Source of the DNA: Planctomycetota bacterium
GTDB lineage: Bacteria; Planctomycetota; B15-G4
DNA length: 60,225 nt
Assembly: GCA_029259745.1 (NCBI GenBank)
Contig: JAJDEO010000019.1
Location: 1-60,225, forward strand
Direction: 5' to 3'
In this document: piece by piece, positions 52,885-60,225 of the stretch
How the letters are laid out: each line of letters starts with the position of its first letter
Position numbering within the stretch: the first letter of the stretch is position 1
Made by a program: the position numbers and the translations under genes
The notes under the pieces: model-generated
Database searches by the model: none
The model's input: only the letters and a program-made list of their open reading frames with translations
Told to the model about the DNA's origin: nothing

Positions 52885-53613
52885 GTGCCTCCCCTACGCG
52901 CTCTTCTTTTCGACGTCGACGACACCCTTTACTCGACCACCCAGTTCGCCGCGCTCGCGCGACGACGCGCCGTTGAGGCGATGGTTGCCCAGGGAATCGA
53001 CCTTCCGCCCGAGGCCGTCGAGCGCGAGCTGCTCGAAGTGATCGCCGAGTTCACGAGCAACTACTCGCACCACTTCGACAAGCTCCTCCTGCGTCTGCCG
53101 CAACACTCGTGGGACGGCATCAATCGAGCAATCCTCATCGCCGCCGGCGTGACGGCCTATCACGCGACGAAGAGCGAGCTCACCCCGTACCCCGACGTGC
53201 TCCCCTTCTTCGAGGCCGTCTCGTCGCAGACCGATCTCGTCCTCGGCATCATCACGCACGGCCTCGAGATCAAGCAGGCCGAAAAGCTGCTGCTGCTCGG
53301 CGTCGTGCCTTGGCTCGACCGACGCGCGATCTTCATCTCCGACCAGGTCGGGATCGCGAAGCCCAACCCGAAGCTGTACGCGCGAGCGCTGCACTCGCTC
53401 GGGCTCACGCCGGGCGAGGCGCTGTACGTCGGCGACAACCCGATGCATGACGTCGACCCGGCCAACGAGGTCGGGATGCACACGGCACGCATCCATCATG
53501 AGAACCGCTTCAAGGGCATCTGCGGGCGCTCGAAGCCCGACTACGACATCCAAGCGCTGAGCGATCTCGTGCCCGTCCTCGCGCGCGACTTCGACATCTC
53601 GGTGCGGCTCTAG
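52885..53613 (+). CDS. HAD-superfamily hydrolase
   Basis: Phosphatase-type HAD enzyme, 242 residues. Motif I FDVDDT with nucleophile Asp10 and acid/base Asp12, motif II IITHG, motif III Lys in GIAKPNPKLY, motif IV YVGDNPMHDV. Helical cap (C1) at about 18-95. YjjG/TIGR02253-like, so a nucleotide or small phosphoester substrate is plausible. GTG start at 52885, directly before the first strand. Four bases before the binding-protein gene, so probably one operon. Confidence 0.88.
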   Translation: MPPLRALLFDVDDTLYSTTQFAALARRRAVEAMVAQGIDLPPEAVERELLEVIAEFTSNYSHHFDKLLLRLPQHSWDGINRAILIAAGVTAYHATKSELTPYPDVLPFFEAVSSQTDLVLGIITHGLEIKQAEKLLLLGVVPWLDRRAIFISDQVGIAKPNPKLYARALHSLGLTPGEALYVGDNPMHDVDPANEVGMHTARIHHENRFKGICGRSKPDYDIQALSDLVPVLARDFDISVRL

Positions 53614-53616
53614 GCC

Positions 53617-55224
53617 GTGGCCCGCATGGCCCGAGACTTGCGCGGGTGGGCCGCTGCCGCCGTCGTCGCCGTACTGGCGGCACTCGTCATCGCGAGCCAT
53701 CAGGGCACGCAGTGGGAGCGCGCCGACTTTGCCTTCTGCAATCAGCAGGAGATCTCGTCGCTCGACCCGGCAATCGCGACGGGCGTGCCCGAAGGACGCA
53801 TCTTGCGCGCCGTCTTCGAGGGGCTCACGCGACGTCACCCCGAAACGCTCGAGGCGTTGCCGGGCATCGCGACGTCGTGGACGACGAGCGACGACGGGCT
53901 CGTCTACACGTTCACACTGCGCGACGACAGCCTGTGGACGAACGGCGACCCGGTGACGGCCCACGACTTCGAGTACTCGTTCTTGCGGCTGCTGACACCC
54001 ACAACGGCCGCGGCCTACGCCTACCTCGGGTGGATCATTGCCGGCGGCCGCGAGCTCACGGAGGCACAAGCGAACCCGCCGCCCCTGGGCGTCGTCGCGA
54101 CTTCGGCTCACGAGTTGGTCATCACGCTCGCCCAGCCCGCGCCCTACCTGCCGCGTCTGCTCAGCTACTACCCGTTCATGCCCGTGCACCGCGGCTGCCT
54201 CGAGGAACACGGCTCGACGTGGGTGAAGGCAGACCGCATCGTCACGAACGGCCCGTTCAAGATCGTCGAGCGGCGCGTGCGTGATCGCATTCGGCTCGCG
54301 AAGTTCGAGGGTTACTGGGGTGCCGACGAGGTCGCTCTCGAAACCATCGACGCCTTCGCGGCCGACGGCATCACGACGCAACTCAACATGTTCCTGACGG
54401 GTCAGGTCGACTGGATGATTCGTCCACCGCCGAACCTCTTCGAGGAGCTCCGCGATCGCCCCGAGATGCGCACGAGCGTCCAGGCCGGCGTGACGTTCCT
54501 GCGCTTCAACACGTCGCGCGAACCGTTCGGTGACCCGCGTGTGCGCCGCGCTCTCGCGCTGTCACTCGACCGCGAAGGCCTGGCGCGCGACGTCATGCGC
54601 GGCGGTGAAACGGCAAGCAGGTCGTTCGTCCCCGAGGGCTTCGCGGGGTACGTGCCGGCCGAACTCGCGGCGCGCGATGTCGAGCGCGCACGGGCGTTGT
54701 TGGCAGAGGCCGGCTACCCCGGCGGCGAGGGCCTGCCGATGTTCGAGCTGCTCTACCCGCACAACCAGATCACGCGTGACTTCTGCCAGGCGGTCGCCGA
54801 CCAGTGGCGCACGCAACTCGGCATCCGCATCAAGCTCGTCAACGAGACGTGGAAGGTGTATCTCGACAGCCAGAAGCAGGGGCTCTACGACGCCTCGTGG
54901 AGCGCGTGGATCGCCGACTACCTCGACCCGTCGACATTCCTCGACCTCTTCACGTCGACGAGTGCGAACAACCGCACCAAATGGGCCAGCGCCGAGTACG
55001 ACACCACGATCGAGCGCGCCGGAGCCGAGCCGGACCCGGCTCGCCGCGATGCGCTCTACCGGCAAGCCGAAGAACTCCTGCTCGAGGCCCTGCCGATCGC
55101 CCCGATCTATCAGCGCGTCAGCTCGAATCTCGTCGGCTCGCACGTGCGCGGCTTCCACGACAACCTGCTCGACATCCATCCGCTGCGTGACATCGCCGTC
55201 GAACGCACCGAGCCCGTGCGATGA
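53617..55224 (+). CDS. Oligopeptide/dipeptide ABC transporter substrate-binding protein
   Basis: SBP_bac_5 family, captures peptides or similar solutes outside the inner membrane. 535 residues. N-terminal hydrophobic segment 9-27 lacks an obvious cleavage site or lipobox, so it may remain as an anchor. Mature part has SLDPAIATGVPEGRILRAVF, the family sequence WTNGDPVTAHDFEYSFLRLL, and NGPFKIVERRV, then the C-terminal lobe (RRALALSLDREGLA, WIADYLDPSTFLDLF). GTG at 53617 or ATG at 53626. Its stop overlaps the permease ATG. Confidence 0.92.
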   Translation: MARMARDLRGWAAAAVVAVLAALVIASHQGTQWERADFAFCNQQEISSLDPAIATGVPEGRILRAVFEGLTRRHPETLEALPGIATSWTTSDDGLVYTFTLRDDSLWTNGDPVTAHDFEYSFLRLLTPTTAAAYAYLGWIIAGGRELTEAQANPPPLGVVATSAHELVITLAQPAPYLPRLLSYYPFMPVHRGCLEEHGSTWVKADRIVTNGPFKIVERRVRDRIRLAKFEGYWGADEVALETIDAFAADGITTQLNMFLTGQVDWMIRPPPNLFEELRDRPEMRTSVQAGVTFLRFNTSREPFGDPRVRRALALSLDREGLARDVMRGGETASRSFVPEGFAGYVPAELAARDVERARALLAEAGYPGGEGLPMFELLYPHNQITRDFCQAVADQWRTQLGIRIKLVNETWKVYLDSQKQGLYDASWSAWIADYLDPSTFLDLFTSTSANNRTKWASAEYDTTIERAGAEPDPARRDALYRQAEELLLEALPIAPIYQRVSSNLVGSHVRGFHDNLLDIHPLRDIAVERTEPVR

Positions 55225-56141
55225 TCGGCACGTTGCTCCAGCGTCTCGCCTGGCTCGCCGTCGTGATGTTCGGCGTGATCACGGTGTCGTTCTTCCTGAT
55301 CCGCGCAGCGCCGTACGGCCCGTTCGACAGCGACCATCCGCCACCGCCGGCGATCCAGAAGAACCTCCTCGCCGCCTACGACCTCGACGCGCCGGTGATC
55401 GAGCAGTACGGCCGCTACCTGAAGCGCGCGGTGTTCGACTTCGACCTCGGCCCGTCGCTCAAGTACCGCGACTACACGGTGACGGAGATCCTCTCCGAGG
55501 GCCTGCCGGTTTCGGTGACGCTCGGGGCCTGCGCGCTCGTCGTGGCGCTCATCATCGGACTCAGCGCTGGGGCGATCGCCGCGATGCGTCCGCGCTCGTG
55601 GATCGACACGGCCGTGATGTCGGCAGCAACACTCGGGATCGCGCTGCCGAACTTCGTGATCGCCGGTGTGCTGATCCTGATCTTCGTCTTCCACTGGCAG
55701 CTCTTCCCCGTGGCCGGCTACGGCACGCTCGGACACCTCGTGCTGCCGTCGATCGCGCTCGGACTCCCGTTCGCTGCCTCGATCGCGCGCCTGTTCCGTG
55801 CGGGCTTGCTCGAAACGCTGTCCGAGGATCACATCCGCACAGCGCGCTCCAAGGGGCTCTCGCCGCTCGCTGTGATCGTGCGCCATGCCGCACGCCAGGC
55901 AATGCTGCCCGTGGTGTCGTTCCTCGGCCCCGCGACGGCCGGGATCCTGTCCGGCTCGCTGGTCGTGGAACGCGTCTTCGCCATCTCCGGGATCGGCTCG
56001 CACTTCGTTGAGTCGGCCTTCAACGCCGACTACAACCTCGCGATGGGCGTGATCATCCTCTACACGTTCCTCGTCTCGGTGCTGAACCTCGTCGTCGACG
56101 TCATGTACTCGTTGCTCGACCCGCGGATCGAGCTGTCATGA
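55221..56141 (+). CDS. oppB: Peptide ABC transporter permease, OppB/DppB type
   Basis: 306 residues, six membrane helices. N-terminal FGVITVSFFLIRAAPYGPFD, the RYLKRAVFDFDLGPSLKYRD segment and the EAA loop (RTARSKGLSPLAVIVRHAAR) typical of OppB. ATGA overlap with the binding-protein gene and with the next permease. Needs an ATPase pair that is not encoded here. Confidence 0.93.
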   Translation: MIGTLLQRLAWLAVVMFGVITVSFFLIRAAPYGPFDSDHPPPPAIQKNLLAAYDLDAPVIEQYGRYLKRAVFDFDLGPSLKYRDYTVTEILSEGLPVSVTLGACALVVALIIGLSAGAIAAMRPRSWIDTAVMSAATLGIALPNFVIAGVLILIFVFHWQLFPVAGYGTLGHLVLPSIALGLPFAASIARLFRAGLLETLSEDHIRTARSKGLSPLAVIVRHAARQAMLPVVSFLGPATAGILSGSLVVERVFAISGIGSHFVESAFNADYNLAMGVIILYTFLVSVLNLVVDVMYSLLDPRIELS

Positions 56142-57115
56142 GCGCGACGGGAACGCGACCGAACGCGTGGAAGCGGTTCTGGCGACGGCGCGGAACGGGC
56201 ATCGCCACGAGCGTGCTCGTCATCGTCGTGGCGTTGGCACTCGCGGCCCCGAGTCTGCCGCTTCCGACACCGTCAGGACTGGCGCCCGAGCTCGCGAGTC
56301 AGTCGCCGTCAGCCACGTGGACGACCACCGACGGTGAGACCCTCACGAACCTGCGCGAAGACTGGCCGCGCGCAACGTCGCTGCGCGAGATGGTCTTCGA
56401 TGACAGCGAGTGGTCGGGCGTGCTGGGAACCGACGCGCTTGGGCGCGACGTGCTCAGTCGCATCGTCTGGGGCGCGCGGGTCTCGCTGGCGGTCGGGTTG
56501 GTGGCGACGCTCGTGTCAGTGCTGATCGGCGTCGTCTGGGGCGCGACGGCGGGCTTCGTCGGCGGGCGGGTCGACGCGATCCTGATGCGCATCGTCGACG
56601 CCATGTACTCCGTCCCGCTGCTCTTCCTCGTGATCCTCGTCGTGGCGCTGCTCCGCAAGCAGGAGAACCTCGACATCGACCGGCTCACCGTGCTCTTCGT
56701 CGTCATCGGTGCCGTGAGTTGGCTGACGATGGCACGCGTCGTGCGCGGGCAAGTGCTGACGCTGCGCGAGCGCGAGTTCGTCGTGGCGTCGCGGGCGCTG
56801 GGGAGCAAGCCGGCGGCCACGCTGCGGCGACACATCCTGCCGAACCTCTGGGGACTGGTGGCCGTCTACCTGACGCTGACGATCCCGCGCGTGGTGCTGT
56901 TCGAGGCGTTCCTGAGCTTCCTCGGTCTCGGCGTGGAGCCGCCCGGCGTGAGCTGGGGGATCCTCGCGAGCGAGGGGCTCGAGAGTCTGTCGGCCGTGAG
57001 CACGACGTGGTGGCTGATCGTCTTCCCGGGGCTCGCACTCGTCGTGACACTCAGCGCGCTCAACACGCTCGGCGATGCGTTGCGCGACGCGCTCGATCCA
57101 CGGACGTCGCGCTGA
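56138..57115 (+). CDS. oppC: Peptide ABC transporter permease, OppC/DppC type
   Basis: 325 residues. N-terminal helix, an unusually long periplasmic segment at about 40-95 (TTDGETLTNLREDWPRATSL), then LGTDALGRDVLSRIVWGARVSL, the OppC hallmark, and the EAA loop ASRALGSKPAATLRRHILPN. Ends SALNTLGDALRDALDPR. The extra periplasmic segment is longer than in E. coli OppC. Stop overlaps the next start as TGATG. Confidence 0.92.
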   Translation: MSATGTRPNAWKRFWRRRGTGIATSVLVIVVALALAAPSLPLPTPSGLAPELASQSPSATWTTTDGETLTNLREDWPRATSLREMVFDDSEWSGVLGTDALGRDVLSRIVWGARVSLAVGLVATLVSVLIGVVWGATAGFVGGRVDAILMRIVDAMYSVPLLFLVILVVALLRKQENLDIDRLTVLFVVIGAVSWLTMARVVRGQVLTLREREFVVASRALGSKPAATLRRHILPNLWGLVAVYLTLTIPRVVLFEAFLSFLGLGVEPPGVSWGILASEGLESLSAVSTTWWLIVFPGLALVVTLSALNTLGDALRDALDPRTSR

Positions 57116-58038
57116 TGGCGTCGGCGCGAGGTTGGCTGCTCGGCGCAGCGATCGTCGTGGTCGGCGGCGTGATCGCGGCTGCCGTCTGGCTGCTCGGTGA
57201 CGCCGGCACCCGGGCGGACAGCGAGATCACGCTGCCCCAAAGCAACGCTCCGGCCCCGGCCGGTGCAGGCGCGCCCGTCCCCGAGACCGTGCCCCCCGTG
57301 GATCCCACCCCCCGCGCGCCATCCCTCGCCGACCTCGTCGCCTGGTCCGTCTCGGGCAGCGTGACGTTCGAGACGCTCCTGGGCGGCCTGCAAGCCACGG
57401 CCTCGGCCTTGAACGGCGAGGACGTCGAATCCCTCGAGCTGCGCGACGGAGGCATCCAGCTCGCTGCGACGCGTGCTGACGGCACGGAAGTCGTCTACTC
57501 GCTCACGGCCTCGGCAGCCCCACAGCACCGGCGCTCGCGCCCGACGGCCGCGGACATCCCGGACACCCTTCCGTGGACCGAAGCCCTCGAGACCCTCCCC
57601 GTCCAGCGCCCCGCCCCAGCGCCAGCGCCGCTCGACACCGTCGCCCTGACGCTCAACCTCCCCGCCGACACGCCCCCGCCCGCACCCTGGACGGCCCTCC
57701 GCGCCAGCCAGTCCCTGCGTCTCTCGATCACGCGCGACGCCGAGGGCCAACTCAGCGGTCACGTGGAAGGCGTCCTGACGCCGCTGCCGAGTCCGGAGCT
57801 CGAACAAGCACTTCGCGCCGCGTCACCACCGGGACGGCTGCGCACGGGCACGCGCTACGAGTGGTCGTCCGAGACCTCTCTTCGCGCTCGCGTCGTCCAT
57901 GCCGCCTCCGAGCAAGGCCGCACGATTCCCTACCGCCTCGACACGACGACGCACCCCGAACTCCCGCGCCCCGAGCTGATCCGTTCGGCAGCGCGCGCGC
58001 TCTTCGAAGTCGGTGAGACAGCCCGGGCCAGCCGATGA
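57115..58038 (+). CDS. Membrane-anchored hypothetical protein with Pro-rich linker
   Basis: 307 residues, not recognised. N-terminal membrane helix about 8-27 (LGAAIVVVGGVIAAAVWLLG), Pro/Ala-rich linker at about 42-75, then a region with SLADLVAWSVSGSVTFETLL. A second Pro-rich stretch (RPAPAPAPLDTVALTLNLP) precedes a C-terminal beta-rich part. Starts one base before the oppC stop is complete, so it is translationally coupled to the transporter. No ATPase motif; it is not the missing OppD/F. Confidence 0.65.
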   Translation: MASARGWLLGAAIVVVGGVIAAAVWLLGDAGTRADSEITLPQSNAPAPAGAGAPVPETVPPVDPTPRAPSLADLVAWSVSGSVTFETLLGGLQATASALNGEDVESLELRDGGIQLAATRADGTEVVYSLTASAAPQHRRSRPTAADIPDTLPWTEALETLPVQRPAPAPAPLDTVALTLNLPADTPPPAPWTALRASQSLRLSITRDAEGQLSGHVEGVLTPLPSPELEQALRAASPPGRLRTGTRYEWSSETSLRARVVHAASEQGRTIPYRLDTTTHPELPRPELIRSAARALFEVGETARASR

Positions 58039-58075
58039 TGAGGCCGTGGCGCAGGGTCCGCGTCCTCACGGCGCA

Positions 58076-58103
58076 TTGTCTCGACCGAAGAACGTGGCAC
58101 AAT
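58076..58103 (+). promoter_or_regulatory. Possible promoter for small lipoprotein gene
   Basis: TTGTCT (58076-58081), 16-base spacer, CACAAT (58098-58103): four of six matches at each box. Transcription would start about 25 bases before the ATG at 58136. Confidence 0.4.
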
Positions 58104-58135
58104 CAGCAGCACACACTCTTGGAAGGGAGAGACCC

Positions 58136-58498
58136 ATGACTCGCACGATCTTGACGCTCTGTCTCGCGGCCATGCTCGGGAGCTGCACGCTCCGCCACGG
58201 CGACTTCACCTTGATGGCGACCCGCAACATCGACGTCTCGCGTATCGGCGAGTTCGAGCGCGGCCCGCGTGTCGAAGGTGAGAACATGTCGCACATCATC
58301 GTGTTCATTCCCACGGTCCTGCAGCCGAACATCGAGGATGCGATCGAGAATGCGATCGACAAGGTGCCCGGTGCCGTCGGCCTCACGGACGTCGTTGTCC
58401 GGCAGCGCGCGTTCTGGTTCATCTATGGTCAGGCCGGCTGGCTCGTCGAAGGAACGGCACTGGTCGACCCGAGGATGACTGGACTCGCTCAGCCCTAA
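58136..58498 (+). CDS. Small lipoprotein of unknown function
   Basis: 120 residues. Lipoprotein signal with lipobox LGSC and Cys17. Mature part: TLMATRNIDVSRI, HIIVFIPTVLQPNIEDAIEN, VVRQRAFWFIYGQAGWLVEG. This order (ATRNID, a central FIP segment, alternating strand, GxxGW-x-VEGT end) matches a widespread small lipoprotein pattern that I cannot name. GGAAGGGAGAG lies just before the ATG at 58136; the longer frame overlaps the previous gene. It has its own possible promoter. Confidence 0.75.
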   Translation: MTRTILTLCLAAMLGSCTLRHGDFTLMATRNIDVSRIGEFERGPRVEGENMSHIIVFIPTVLQPNIEDAIENAIDKVPGAVGLTDVVVRQRAFWFIYGQAGWLVEGTALVDPRMTGLAQP

Positions 58499-58642
58499 GC
58501 ACGAAGGCTCACCGCCCGCTGCGTGACGTCCGTCTGCAATCATGCCCGCGCCGTGCCTGGGATCTTCACGCCTGACGCTACGATCGGGCGCGTGTCCCGG
58601 GCACCCGTGACACGTCCCGACCACCGTCACGAGTCGTGCCCG

Positions 58643-59791
58643 ATGTTCGCGATCACGCAACAGACCGATGAGCGCGCTCTGATCCCTGAAACCGCAAGGG
58701 CGCTTGTCGCACGCTTCACAGGCTGGCTCGAGACGATCGGCCCCTGGCCCACGGCCGTGCTCATCGTTGTCGCAGCGATCATCGCGGCCCGCCTTGTCGA
58801 CTCGCTCGTCCAAGCGCTGGTGCGCGTGGCCGCATCTCACACACGCACGGACATCGACGACGAGCTGCTCGAGTGTCTCCATGGCCCCGTCGTGAAGACG
58901 GTGGTTTTCATCGGCCTTTGGAAGGCCTGCGACGTGCTCACGCGCGACGGCGCCCCGGCGCTCTGGATCCACCGCACGATCATGACGCTTGCGATCCTCG
59001 TCTGGTCGGTCGCGATGATGCGGGTGACGAACATCGTGCTGCGTGGCATGTCGCGTCACCACTCGAAGTTCATCGCCGTCGAGGCGCGCACGCTGCCGTT
59101 GTTCGACAACCTCGCGAAGGTCGCCCTGCTCGCGTTCGGTTCCTACCTCGTCATCATGGTTTGGGACCTCGACGCGACGGGCTGGCTGGCGTCGGCCGGC
59201 GTTGCCGGCATCGCACTCGGCTTCGCAGCGAAGGACAGCCTTGCCAACCTTTTCGCCGGCGTGCTCATCATCGCCGACGCCCCATACCGCGTGGGCGACT
59301 ACGTCGTGCTCGACTCGGGGTACCGCGGAAAAGTCGTCAACATCGGCCTGCGCTCGACGCGCATCCTCACGCGCGACGACATCGAGATCACGATCCCGAA
59401 CTCCGTGATCGGAAACGGAGCCATCGTCAACGAGACGTCCGGAGCGCCCAGGTATCGGTTGCGCGTGAAAGTCGGCGCCGCGTACGGAAGCGACGTCGAC
59501 CGAGTCCGCGAGGTTATGCTCGAAGCCGCCGACTCGGTATCCGACGTCATGCGAGCACCAGCCCCCCGCGTCCGTTTCCGCCTCTTCGGCGAGTCGGCCC
59601 TCGAGTTCGAACTCCTCGGCTGGATCCGCGACCCCGAACTCCGCGGACGTACGCTCGACGCCCTCAACACGGAGGTTTATCGACGCTTCGCCAGCGCCGG
59701 CATCGAGATTGCGTTCCCACAAACCGATCTTCACGTGCGCACATGGCCCAGCGACTGGAAGGCCAATCCGCCGAGCGACAACGAAGCATAG
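58643..59791 (+). CDS. MscS-family mechanosensitive ion channel
   Basis: Inner-membrane channel that opens on membrane tension during hypo-osmotic shock. 382 residues. Four to five hydrophobic helices; pore helix region WLASAGVAGIALGFAAKDSL, then LANLFAGVLIIADAPYRVGD and the beta domain (YRGKVVNIGLRSTRILTRDD, TIPNSVIGNGAIVNET), with a cytoplasmic C-terminal vestibule (GIEIAFPQTDLHVR). Longer at the N terminus than E. coli MscS. Start 58643 begins just before the first amphipathic segment; the frame stays open to 58523. Confidence 0.92.
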   Translation: MFAITQQTDERALIPETARALVARFTGWLETIGPWPTAVLIVVAAIIAARLVDSLVQALVRVAASHTRTDIDDELLECLHGPVVKTVVFIGLWKACDVLTRDGAPALWIHRTIMTLAILVWSVAMMRVTNIVLRGMSRHHSKFIAVEARTLPLFDNLAKVALLAFGSYLVIMVWDLDATGWLASAGVAGIALGFAAKDSLANLFAGVLIIADAPYRVGDYVVLDSGYRGKVVNIGLRSTRILTRDDIEITIPNSVIGNGAIVNETSGAPRYRLRVKVGAAYGSDVDRVREVMLEAADSVSDVMRAPAPRVRFRLFGESALEFELLGWIRDPELRGRTLDALNTEVYRRFASAGIEIAFPQTDLHVRTWPSDWKANPPSDNEA

Positions 59792-60225
59792 GAAGCTGGG
59801 AAATCGCTACTTCACGGTCGGAAAGAACGCCGAAGAGCCCCGCTCGAACGCCGTACGCCGCGCTCCGCCTGAGCTCCGCAAGGGCTCCACTCCGCACGGC
59901 TGCCCGACGAGTAACGACGCGTCAGGCCGCGCTCGCCAGCCCCAAACCGCCCGCCGACTCACCAACCACGGAAGAGCCACCTGCAAAGCCCGTCAGCCTC
60001 GCACCCCGACGTCCCCGAGGATCAACGAGCCCGCGTGCCCTCCAGCACGCCGCGACCGAACCTCCGCCCCGAGCACCACTCTCTCCAACGCCCCAACGGG
60101 GCCGGTCATCCGCACGTCCGGCACCCACCGAGCTGGACGCTGGCGACGGGGGCGGCGGCAGCGCCATCACGCCCCCCCAGCCACCCACACCCCATCCCAC
60201 ACACCCCCACACGCCGGCCCGAGCG
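59792..60225. other. Gene-free right edge with dispersed repeat
   Basis: No convincing gene on either strand; the minus frame at 59922-60212 is Gly/Arg low-complexity. Contains repeat copy C at 59977-60079. An ACTTCACGG at 59809-59817 recalls the start of the 35-base accessory module, but similarity fades after it. Last 100 bases are extremely C-rich. Confidence 0.55.
59977..60079 (+). repeat. Dispersed intergenic repeat, copy C
   Basis: CCACCTG at the left end (59977-59983), shared 18-mer at 60011-60028, shared 14-mer at 60053-60066, GCACCAC at 60073-60079; internal spacings of 42 and 62 bases equal those of copies A and B. Downstream of the MscS gene, same orientation. Confidence 0.75.

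Overview
High-GC DNA from a Gram-negative-type bacterium that encodes outer-membrane secretins, lipoproteins, ExbB/ExbD motors and PqiA/PqiB. Nearly all coding uses G/C-ending codons, and many starts are GTG or overlap the preceding stop. Several secreted proteins share a C-terminal beta-rich domain that I associate with large-genome marine Planctomycetota. That assignment is an inference; another deep-branching envelope-rich phylum is possible. There are 46 called protein genes, one tRNA-Cys(GCA), two probable gene remnants and three copies of a dispersed non-coding repeat. I saw no phage, IS element, CRISPR array or rRNA.

Layout. 316-10443: lipid/acetate metabolism. A leftward operon fadN-fadA-fadD lies downstream of a RamB/ScfR-type regulator. 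The regulator is divergent from the glyoxylate-shunt genes aceB-aceA across an A+T-rich control region, so beta-oxidation and net carbon assimilation from acetyl-CoA sit together. 10721-12397: two secreted/cytosolic FKBP prolyl isomerases related by duplication. 12446-17166: a large SBBP beta-propeller secreted protein and, divergently, pqiA-pqiB. 17207-22369: a leftward run of PQQ-type sugar dehydrogenase, Dabb lipoprotein, FecCD/BtuC permease, ATPase and a histidine-phosphatase/P-loop-kinase fusion. 22642-25719: a subtilase, a truncated remnant and an O-methyltransferase. 25887-32090: an M32 carboxypeptidase, then glycan/lipid-carrier genes (methyltransferase, GT2, hexapeptide acyltransferase, GT-C protein with a degenerate hydrolase tail). 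32114-34814: tRNA-Cys, a small conserved-looking protein, a CitE-like lyase, a repeat-bearing gap and an unknown gene following pepA.

36392-52596 is the most interesting block. rsmE and a type-4 uracil-DNA glycosylase lead by start/stop overlaps into a PilM-PilN fusion, a PilO-like protein, an FN3-like membrane protein and a lipoprotein secretin. These are followed by two TPR proteins, ExbB, two ExbD proteins and a second, paralogous secretin, ending at a strong intrinsic terminator. No pilin, PilB/PilT ATPase or PilC/GspF gene is present. The set looks like a two-secretin envelope machine joined to a proton-driven ExbB/ExbD motor rather than an ordinary type IV pilus.

52885-59791: HAD hydrolase, an Opp/Dpp-type importer (binding protein and two permeases, no ATPase) with an unknown anchored protein, a small lipoprotein and an MscS channel.

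The dispersed repeat lies at 106-207, 34031-34134 and 59977-60079, always in gene-free DNA beyond gene 3' ends and in the same orientation.
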